Assembly: GCA_034437895.1 (NCBI GenBank)
Contig: DAOTTO010000312.1
Span: 1-6,595, forward strand
Source of the DNA: JANRLJ01 sp034437895
Lineage (GTDB): Bacteria; Chloroflexota; Anaerolineae; Aggregatilineales; Phototrophicaceae
Reading direction: 5' to 3'
DNA: 6,595 nt
Below are positions 1-5,118 of the stretch, piece by piece. Position numbers and translations under genes: made by a program. The first letter of the stretch is position 1, and every line of letters starts with the position of its first letter. The notes beneath the pieces are model-generated. The model was given only the letters and a program-made list of their open reading frames with translations, was not told the DNA's origin and did no database searches.

Positions 1-152
1 TACAATTTGCACAAGAGCGCCTATGTGGAGTGAGCAATCATCATTTAATATAGGATTAATAGGTGCATTTTATGGCTGCTCGCCCGACCATTTGAGGAAA
101 GATAGCACAAACGCCGCAGCGGCTAATCCCCGTGCGATATTGCGGGCATTAC

Positions 153-168
153 TGACCATCTCTGGTCA
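153..168. repeat. Short perfect inverted repeat
   Basis: TGACCA and TGGTCA form a perfect 6-bp inverted repeat around a 4-base TCTC spacer, in the otherwise featureless stretch before the restriction endonuclease gene. It could be an operator for a controller protein or a small hairpin. It is short enough to occur by chance, and no regulator gene lies nearby. I see no convincing gene in positions 1-216. The first 33 bases are open in frame 1 and end in TGA, so they could be the tail of an upstream gene, but ten residues are too few to judge. Confidence 0.25.
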
Positions 169-276
169 ATTCGTGACGTACTCATGACTGTTTCTGTACC
201 TGCCAACTGTGTTTAGGGAGACTGCCGAAAAAACCCTTACCTATTCAGGGCAAAGCATATTCTTACTGCCGAGGGT

Positions 277-888
277 TTGGTAAAGAGCGTTTTAGATGCG
301 TTCTTATCTTCCCAAGAAGAAACATTATTTGGTGATTTTCTTGAAGGCGTAGCCATCTTCGTTTGTGGAAAAGTTTATAATGGTGTGAAACCCCCACAGT
401 CTTATCTTGAAGGGATTGACTTAGTATTTGAGGATACCCATAGGGTATATATTGTCGAAATTAAATCGGGACCTCATTGGGGAAACTCCAGCCAAATCAA
501 GAAAATGCTGATTAATTTTGTCAATGCCAAAGAAATATTGCAGCCCAACTATCCCAATATAGAAATTATGGCAGTCAATGGCTGCTCTTATGGCACAGAA
601 GCTAACGCTATTCAGCGAGGGGGTGCTTATTTAAAGTTATGTGGTCAGGATTTTTGGCGATTTATTTCCAATAACGATTCCCTTTATAAGGAAATTATTG
701 AACCTTTAGGACATCAAGCAGGGCAAAAAAATGACGAATTCCAGCAAGCATATGCTGCAATTATCAACCGATTTACACTCGAATTTGGCAAAGAATACTG
801 CTTACCGAATGGTATAATTGATTGGGAACGCCTTATTCGTTGGGTATCAGAGAGACGAAAAGACGCACGATACCCTCTTGAACTTTAG
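277..888 (+). CDS. Type II restriction endonuclease, PmeII-like, probably 5'-truncated
   Basis: This looks like a type II restriction endonuclease, which would cut DNA at a short recognition site unless a partner methyltransferase has modified it. The 203-residue product shows a PD-(D/E)XK nuclease core: GID with D48, then the strand VEIKSG with E61 and K63, followed by the conserved stretch WGNSSQIKKM (about 68-77). Further conserved-looking blocks are AVNGCSYG (99-106), YLKLCGQDFW (118-127) and IIEPLGH (140-146). From memory this pattern matches PmeII-family enzymes, usually about 250-270 residues long. The start is a TTG with GAGG only two bases upstream, which is poor. Between 226 and 276 the same frame encodes RKNPYLFRAKHILTAEG, which fits the family, but a TAG at 214-216 closes the frame and no ATG or GTG lies in between. 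The N-terminal part therefore seems lost, and the gene may be inactive. No methyltransferase gene is visible in the window. The family name is recalled, not searched. Confidence 0.72.
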   Translation: MVKSVLDAFLSSQEETLFGDFLEGVAIFVCGKVYNGVKPPQSYLEGIDLVFEDTHRVYIVEIKSGPHWGNSSQIKKMLINFVNAKEILQPNYPNIEIMAVNGCSYGTEANAIQRGGAYLKLCGQDFWRFISNNDSLYKEIIEPLGHQAGQKNDEFQQAYAAIINRFTLEFGKEYCLPNGIIDWERLIRWVSERRKDARYPLEL

Positions 889-889
889 C

Positions 890-915
890 AAAAAAGGCGA
901 CTCATTGAGCCGCCT
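890..915 (-). terminator. Rho-independent terminator of the SH3b gene
   Basis: Read on the minus strand, GGCGGCTC and GAGTCGCC pair over 8 bp (one G-U) around a 3-base loop and are followed by six T. The hairpin lies 71 bases after the stop of the minus-strand gene ending at 986. On the plus strand the stem has an A-C mismatch and no T run, so it would end the restriction gene (stop at 888) only weakly. A near-identical copy lies at 2080-2105. Confidence 0.8.
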
Positions 916-985
916 CTATAAAATCAACAAACTGTATAAGTTCTATTACCTTAGACAGCATCTATCGCCCCAAATCTAAGGGGAT

Positions 986-1912
986 TTAGTTAAGTGTCTC
1001 AAATGTTATTTCCCATTCCCCTTCGACATTTGACACATCCCAAAAGATAAAACAGCCACCTTCCTCAGATCGGTAAACTGATGAAACTTCGAGAACTTCA
1101 ACATCAGAGTTAAATTCATTAAAAACACTTTGACCTTCGCATTCACCTTCAAGTACCTGTGGCCTTAAAATGAAGGCAGAGTCTTGAACTGTCGCCGTTA
1201 TCGTGTATACACCATCTGCTAGAAAAGTTGGCATTGTTAAGGAGTGTCCTCTTCCAGAGATAGTTGTACCATTCTCGACCATTAGAATACTATCAAGAAA
1301 AAAATCTTCATCTAAAAGGTCACGAACTTCAAAACTCCAAGCGCCATCTACGTTATCAGTCTCAAACACAACAGAGCAACCTGTTGAGACCAATAAAGCA
1401 CTGACATTTAGACTAGTTGAATCAAAGTCTAATTCATTAAAAATGTTATCATCCGAACATTCACCTTCTACTACGATAACTGATAGGATGAAAGAACGAT
1501 CCTGAACCGTTGCATCAATTCTATAAGCACCACTTGGAATATCGAGAATCTCACTTATATCAGTTCCAGTTCCAGCGATTTCAAACAACGGCTCTTGGGC
1601 TAGAGGGTAGAATCTTACAGGCGCGCGTTCTACAAGAAAATCAGCTACATACGCATCCAAGTCATTTGGACGGTAAACTCTCAACCACCCTTCAACAGTT
1701 GACTCTTCATCATAAATCGTTAAAACATCACCTGCAAGAACTTGCGCTACAATTTCACTAGTTGTATTTGGAGCAGATCGTAGATTAGCAGTTTCAGTAG
1801 TAACAATGTATTCAACGAGATTCGGCGTTGCGTCAGGTGTTGCTTCTTGAGCCTGAATTTTTAGGGCAGGAATAAGAAAAATAAGAATTACTAAACAGAT
1901 AGAAATTTTCAT
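986..1912 (-). CDS. Secreted SH3b-domain protein with two repeated C-terminal modules
   Basis: This is an exported protein of 308 residues; its molecular role is unknown. Residues 1-21 form a signal peptide (MKIS, a hydrophobic core, then cleavage near IQA-QE). An Ala/Thr/Pro linker (ATPDATPN) follows, and then a bacterial SH3 (SH3b) domain at about 33-95 with the typical TANLRSAPNTTSEIVAQV start and GWLRVY. SH3b domains commonly bind cell-wall or other extracellular ligands. Residues about 108-198 and 207-308 are two copies of one module, sharing ATVQD-x-x-FIL, EGEC, FNE and a late Cys plus V-(D/E)-G-x-W. Each module has two cysteines (152/179 and 258/287), probably a disulfide. I chose the ATG at 1912 over the one at 1939 because GGAG lies 11 bases upstream and the signal peptide then starts normally. 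The gene stands alone with its own promoter and terminator. The module is not one I can name. Confidence 0.8.
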   Translation of the reverse strand: MKISICLVILIFLIPALKIQAQEATPDATPNLVEYIVTTETANLRSAPNTTSEIVAQVLAGDVLTIYDEESTVEGWLRVYRPNDLDAYVADFLVERAPVRFYPLAQEPLFEIAGTGTDISEILDIPSGAYRIDATVQDRSFILSVIVVEGECSDDNIFNELDFDSTSLNVSALLVSTGCSVVFETDNVDGAWSFEVRDLLDEDFFLDSILMVENGTTISGRGHSLTMPTFLADGVYTITATVQDSAFILRPQVLEGECEGQSVFNEFNSDVEVLEVSSVYRSEEGGCFIFWDVSNVEGEWEITFETLN

Positions 1913-1923
1913 GACAGATATTA

Positions 1924-1927
1924 CTCC
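1924..1927 (-). promoter_or_regulatory. Ribosome binding site deciding the SH3b gene start
   Basis: GGAG on the minus strand lies 11 bases before the ATG at 1912. It falls inside the reading frame that would begin at the ATG at 1939, which supports the inner start. Confidence 0.6.
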
Positions 1928-1959
1928 TATATAGATCATAGTGACTTAGCCATAACATA

Positions 1960-1965
1960 ATTATA
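1960..1965 (-). promoter_or_regulatory. Candidate -10 box of the SH3b gene
   Basis: A perfect TATAAT on the minus strand would place the transcript start near 1953, about 40 bases before the chosen ATG. No good -35 hexamer is present at 16-18 bases; the sequence there is only T-rich. The rest of 1940-2079 shows nothing else I can name. Confidence 0.45.
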
Positions 1966-2079
1966 CCTACTATTCATTTACATAAAAGAAAGGTTTATAA
2001 GCAAAAATTGACCAGCGTATAGGCCACGTTACTAAAATAGCCTTTAAATAACTGTCTCATCCTGTAACACAATACAAAC

Positions 2080-2105
2080 AAAAAAGGCGACTCAATGAGC
2101 CGCCT
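2080..2105 (-). terminator. Rho-independent terminator of fbaB
   Basis: The hairpin GGCGGCTC / GAGTCGCC is followed by six T on the minus strand, 41 bases after the aldolase stop codon. Together with its flanks it differs from the hairpin at 890-915 by one loop base over 27 positions. Confidence 0.82.
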
Positions 2106-2113
2106 TACTAAAA

Positions 2114-2141
2114 ACTAATTGCTAACCGCTAAAAGCTAATC
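2114..2141. repeat. Heptamer tandem repeat, four units of CTAANNG
   Basis: Four consecutive 7-base units are present: CTAATTG, CTAACCG, CTAAAAG and CTAATCG. A shortened CTAAAA lies just before them. Read on the minus strand the unit is CNNTTAG. The array sits between the aldolase stop codon and its terminator and would be part of the mRNA 3' end. It resembles the short tandem heptamer repeats known between genes in some bacteria such as filamentous cyanobacteria; that comparison is from general knowledge. Confidence 0.65.
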
Positions 2142-2145
2142 GCGC

Positions 2146-3243
2146 TTACGCAATCGTCACTTCTTCGCAGAGATACACATCCTGAATCGCGTTCAGAAGC
2201 GCCGCGCCTTCTGTCATCGGACGCTGGAATGCCTTGCGTCCGCTGATGAGGCCAGTCCCGCCCGCGCGTTTGTTAATCACGGCGGTCTGGATGGCTTCCG
2301 CGAAGTCATTCGCACCGGATGCACCGCCGGAGTTAATCAGCCCGACCCGCCCCATATAGCCATTCGCCACTTGATAGCGCGTCAGGTCAATCGGGTTATC
2401 GCTGGTCAAGCTGGTATAAATGCGCTCGTCCAGCTTGCCATAGGATGAGCCGCCTGTATTCAGTGCCTTAAAGCCGCCGTTGCTGACGGGAAGTTTCTGC
2501 TTGAGGATGTCGGCCTGAATGGTCGCGCCGAGATGATTGGCTTGTCCGGTCAGATCAGCCGAGGTTTCATGATTTGTGCCATTCACTTTAAAGCCGTTGT
2601 TGCGGGTATAGCACCACAATACTGTCGCCATGCCGAGTTCGTGGGCATAGGCAAAAGCCTGCGCCACTTCGATAATCTGACGGGTGCTTTCCGCGCTGCC
2701 AAAGTAGACCGTCGCGCCAATCGAAACCGCGCCCATATTCCACGCCTCTTTGATCGTCCCAAACATGATTTGATCGAATTTGTTGGGGAAGGTCAGCAGT
2801 TCGTTATGATTGATTTTCACCATGAAGGGAATTTTGTGGGCATATTTACGCGCAACTGCGCCGAGTACGCCAAAGGTGCTAGCGACGGCGTTACAGCCGC
2901 CTTCAATCGCCAATTCGACGATCCGCGCCGGATCAAAATATTCGGGATTAGGGGCAAACGATGCACCCGCCGAATGTTCGATGCCCTGATCGACAGGCAG
3001 AATCGACAGATACCCCGTCCCTGCCAGCCGACCATGATTAAACATCTGGCCTAAGCTGCGAAGCACCTGTGGGCTGCGGTCTGTCTGGGTATATACGTCA
3101 TCGACAAAAGTCGGTGATGGCAAATAAAGATGATCTTTGCTGATGGTCTGGGATTTATGATTGAGGAGCGTGTCGGCTTCGTTACCGAGCGCTTCGGCGA
3201 TTTTGTCGATGGTATAGGTTTGTGTTGCGGCAGAAAGTACCAT
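2146..3243 (-). CDS. fbaB: Class I fructose-bisphosphate aldolase (DhnA/FbaB type)
   Basis: This cytoplasmic enzyme reversibly cleaves fructose 1,6-bisphosphate to dihydroxyacetone phosphate and glyceraldehyde 3-phosphate in glycolysis and gluconeogenesis, through a Schiff base and without metal. The product has 365 residues, close to E. coli FbaB (about 350). Family marks are LPVDQGIEH (D85 probably catalytic), MVKINHNELL (141-150), LWCYTR (W210, Y212) and ADILKQK, in which K248 is the likely Schiff-base lysine (K250 is the alternative). GGSSYGK (264-270) and the SGGASG block near residue 310 fit phosphate binding in a TIM barrel. The start is supported by AAGGAG nine bases upstream of the ATG (3253-3258). 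The gene is complete and single, with its own extended -10 promoter and a strong terminator. It is GC-richer than the genes to its left: 37 of 60 bases at 2221-2280 against 22 of 60 at 301-360. It diverges from the regulator gene at 3444. Confidence 0.95.
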   Translation of the reverse strand: MVLSAATQTYTIDKIAEALGNEADTLLNHKSQTISKDHLYLPSPTFVDDVYTQTDRSPQVLRSLGQMFNHGRLAGTGYLSILPVDQGIEHSAGASFAPNPEYFDPARIVELAIEGGCNAVASTFGVLGAVARKYAHKIPFMVKINHNELLTFPNKFDQIMFGTIKEAWNMGAVSIGATVYFGSAESTRQIIEVAQAFAYAHELGMATVLWCYTRNNGFKVNGTNHETSADLTGQANHLGATIQADILKQKLPVSNGGFKALNTGGSSYGKLDERIYTSLTSDNPIDLTRYQVANGYMGRVGLINSGGASGANDFAEAIQTAVINKRAGGTGLISGRKAFQRPMTEGAALLNAIQDVYLCEEVTIA

Positions 3244-3309
3244 GGGAGCTGACTCCTTAAAACATTCAGCTTGCGGAGGTAAATTTTCGATCTTATTGAT
3301 TCGGGATTA

Positions 3310-3318
3310 AGTATAACA
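3310..3318 (-). promoter_or_regulatory. Extended -10 promoter of fbaB
   Basis: TGTTATACT on the minus strand is an extended -10 (TGN plus TATACT, five of six matches to TATAAT). It would start the transcript near 3303 and give a leader of about 60 bases. No convincing -35 hexamer is seen, which is usual for extended -10 promoters. Confidence 0.5.
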
Positions 3319-3375
3319 GGTTTGAGGAGAGAAGGGTAAAAATCCCCAAGTTAGATGGCTGTAATTTTTATATCG

Positions 3376-3433
3376 CATTGATATATTGACAATGATAAAA
3401 TAAATTTTTACAATAAAATTAGTTTTATCAATG
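3376..3433. promoter_or_regulatory. Three-copy 11-bp operator candidate around the regulator promoter
   Basis: The motif CATTGATAAAA occurs three times: at 3376-3386 with 9 of 11 matches (plus), at 3390-3400 with 10 of 11 (plus), and at 3423-3433 with 11 of 11 (minus). The first two are 14 bases apart and bracket the -35 hexamer. The third lies just past the transcript start and ends at the ribosome binding site. Outer and inner copies give perfect 8-bp inverted repeats (CATTGATA/TATCAATG and TGATAAAA/TTTTATCA). This is the arrangement expected of an operator for the ArsR-like protein encoded directly downstream. Binding by that protein is inference. Confidence 0.5.
3386..3414 (+). promoter_or_regulatory. 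Sigma-70-type promoter of the regulator-SRPBCC operon
   Basis: A perfect -35 TTGACA (3386-3391) is followed after exactly 17 bases by TACAAT (3409-3414), five of six matches to the -10 consensus, in AT-rich DNA. Transcription would start near 3421, giving a leader of about 23 bases. Confidence 0.75.
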
Positions 3434-3443
3434 GGATCGCTTT

Positions 3444-4046
3444 ATGCAAGATGTCTGTTATATCGATGACCTCAACCGGGCAATGACTTTACTCAAACCG
3501 CTGCGATTAGAGATTCTGCGGCGGCTGGATGAACCGCGCACCTGCCCAGAATTAGGGGATTTCTTTGACGAGACCGCCCAAAAAATTTACTACCATATCA
3601 AAGCGCTAGAAGCCGCCGGATTGGTGGAAAAAGTCGAAGAACGACGGGTGCGCGGTGTGATGGAGGGCTACTATCAAGCTGCCGCTCGGTCTTACTGGCT
3701 CGCGCCCAAGCTCGTGGGGCAAATCGGCGGAACGCAGCAGGCAGGCGACCAAATGAGCTTGCGTATGCTATTAGAACTTGCCGAAGAAGTGATTGAAGAT
3801 ACGGGCAGATTGGGCAGCGCATTCGTAATAGGCAGCCCTGTGGCCTCGCTCTCTCTTTCCGCGCATATTCACTTGCCTGATGGCTCGCGTCGAGCAGCGT
3901 TCTTAAAAGAAGTTCAGGTGGTTTTTCAACAGCTTGCCCACAAATATGGCTTGCCGGAAGATGAATTGGCTGTGACCGATGAACAAGGCTTTCGGCTGGT
4001 GCTGATGTGTTATCCCAAATCCGACCTCCCCACTGGGCATGGATAA
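3444..4046 (+). CDS. ArsR-like winged helix-turn-helix transcriptional regulator
   Basis: This is a probable DNA-binding regulator of 200 residues. Residues about 12-80 form a winged helix domain: helix LKPLRLEILRRL (17-28), then the segment CPELGDFF, the recognition helix in TAQKIYYHIKALEAAGLV (44-61) and a wing rich in charged residues (62-79, ending in YYQAAARSYWL). Such domains of the ArsR/HTH_20 type often repress their own operon and are released by a ligand. No metal-binding cysteine pair of classical ArsR sensors is apparent in the recognition region, so the signal is unknown. Residues about 100-200 form a helical plus beta C-terminal part, perhaps for dimerisation or ligand binding. 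The ATG at 3444 has only a weak GGGA seven bases upstream. The gene is followed after 60 bases, without a terminator, by the SRPBCC gene, so both are probably one transcript. Three copies of an 11-bp motif around its promoter suggest autoregulation. Confidence 0.85.
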   Translation: MQDVCYIDDLNRAMTLLKPLRLEILRRLDEPRTCPELGDFFDETAQKIYYHIKALEAAGLVEKVEERRVRGVMEGYYQAAARSYWLAPKLVGQIGGTQQAGDQMSLRMLLELAEEVIEDTGRLGSAFVIGSPVASLSLSAHIHLPDGSRRAAFLKEVQVVFQQLAHKYGLPEDELAVTDEQGFRLVLMCYPKSDLPTGHG

Positions 4047-4093
4047 CTTATTTGCCCTCGTTTGCACTTTATCTCGTAGTTCTGTTTATTTTT

Positions 4094-4099
4094 GAGGAG
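4094..4099 (+). promoter_or_regulatory. Ribosome binding site deciding the SRPBCC gene start
   Basis: GAGGAG lies seven bases before the ATG at 4107. A TTG at 4092 in the same frame overlaps this site, so it is not the start. Confidence 0.75.
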
Positions 4100-4106
4100 A
4101 ACGTTT

Positions 4107-5054
4107 ATGTTTAATCCTGTTCGTATGCAGTTGAAACTTGCTGCCGCGCCGGAACGTGTTTTCGAGGCACTGACGGACGCAGCCGCATTGGAGGCATGGT
4201 TCTGCGAACATGCTGAAATCACGCCGGAGCATTATGCTTTCTGGGGGCGATTTACGCCTAAAGCGCCAGATCAAACGCAAGGGCAGCATGTTCTAGTCAG
4301 CCGGGTCGCGCCGCGTGAACTCGTCTATGAGTGGCAACTGAAAGGTGCCGCCTCGCAAGTCACGATCAAACTTCTGCCGCGTGATGAGGAGACGATTCTC
4401 ACGCTGCGCCAGACCGCCACAGACGTAACTGGCAATTATCACCTCGAAGATTTCTGGTTTCTAGCGATGGAAAATCTCCGGCGTTATCTGGATGGAAAAC
4501 CTTGCGAAGCGCGGATAGACTACACTCAGCCGATGAAGGGCGATATTCGACATGAAACTGTCGTAGATGCTCCGGCTTCGCGTGTGTTTGAAGTCCTCAT
4601 CAACCCTGATGAATTAGACCGGTGGATTGCGACTAAAGCAACTGTCGAGCCACAAATCGGCGGAAAATACGATATTGGTTGGGGCGAATACACCGCCGGG
4701 GTCAAAATTGTAGACCTTGTGCCTAATCAAAAATTGTCGATTAGTACGCCCGAAGACCCTACCTACGGCAACAAAAACCGCACAGAGACGATCATGACCT
4801 GGATTTTAGAGGAAAGCGACGGAAAAACCCGTTTAACCTTTATCCACAGTGGCTTTGACGTGGACGAGGATGTGAGTGGTATTTATACCGGATGGCGCAG
4901 TTTCCTCAACTGGGTGCGCTCTGTCGCGGAATACGGCGCAGATTGGCAGCCGCCGTTGGTGATTGTTCCGCCGGGAATGATTGCCTACGCTGCCAGTATC
5001 GTTAATGCTCAAAATGAAATCGTTGACGAATTAAAAGCACCTCTTCCCGCCTGA
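4107..5054 (+). CDS. Tandem AHSA1/SRPBCC domain protein
   Basis: This cytoplasmic protein of 315 residues has two START-like (SRPBCC, AHSA1 type) domains in a row, at about 6-135 and 146-282. Both begin with the same signature, AP-x-(x)-RVFE-x-L ending in L-x-x-W: A14 to W31 in the first copy and A155 to W173 in the second. The second is the more typical copy, with IGGKYDIGW (184-192), an extended hydrophobic strand region and the closing helix GWRSFLNWVRSVAEYG. SRPBCC folds enclose a deep hydrophobic pocket and bind small hydrophobic ligands; AHSA1-type bacterial members are mostly uncharacterised. A short tail (283-315) follows. Position after a winged-helix regulator is a common arrangement and suggests the protein handles or senses the inducing compound, which is inference. 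I chose ATG 4107 because of the well-placed GAGGAG. No catalytic residues can be named. Confidence 0.85.
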   Translation: MFNPVRMQLKLAAAPERVFEALTDAAALEAWFCEHAEITPEHYAFWGRFTPKAPDQTQGQHVLVSRVAPRELVYEWQLKGAASQVTIKLLPRDEETILTLRQTATDVTGNYHLEDFWFLAMENLRRYLDGKPCEARIDYTQPMKGDIRHETVVDAPASRVFEVLINPDELDRWIATKATVEPQIGGKYDIGWGEYTAGVKIVDLVPNQKLSISTPEDPTYGNKNRTETIMTWILEESDGKTRLTFIHSGFDVDEDVSGIYTGWRSFLNWVRSVAEYGADWQPPLVIVPPGMIAYAASIVNAQNEIVDELKAPLPA

Positions 5055-5071
5055 GCAAGCAGTTAAAACGT

Positions 5072-5106
5072 CTATGCAGGGACGAGCGTAATATCGTCCC
5101 ACATAG
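5072..5106. terminator. Hairpin between convergent genes, likely bidirectional terminator
   Basis: GGGACGA and TCGTCCC pair perfectly over 7 bp around an 8-base loop. The stem is extended by CTATG/CATAG with a small asymmetric bulge. It lies 18 bases after the plus-strand stop at 5054 and 13 bases after the minus-strand stop at 5119. A TTTT run follows on the minus strand after a few bases; none follows on the plus strand. Confidence 0.55.
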
Positions 5107-5118
5107 CAACCATATGAG

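Noticed and set aside
1..33. Possible C-terminal tail of an upstream gene (frame 1, ending in TGA), perhaps the missing methyltransferase
   Set aside because: Ten residues without a recognisable motif cannot be assigned.
70..159. Minus-strand open frame of 29 codons with a hydrophobic middle (GLAAAAFVLSFLKW)
   Set aside because: It has no ribosome binding site, begins three codons after an in-frame stop and is short. It could be a fragment of a lost gene, but the sequence alone does not support a gene call.
968..987. CCCC/GGGG hairpin just after the SH3b stop codon
   Set aside because: It has only four pairs with an 8-base loop and no T run. The stronger hairpin at 890-915 is the better terminator.
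1203..1761. Plus-strand open frames inside the SH3b gene
   Set aside because: They lie opposite a gene with a signal peptide, an SH3b domain and repeated modules, and they show low-complexity translations without start signals.
2533..3054. Plus-strand open frame of 173 codons inside the aldolase gene
   Set aside because: It is antisense to a well-conserved enzyme gene; its translation is rich in Arg, His and Ile with no family resemblance.
4062..4090. Possible second promoter (TTGCAC-N17-TTTATT) before the SRPBCC gene
   Set aside because: The -10 match is poor, and transcription would begin at or inside the ribosome binding site of the ATG at 4107.
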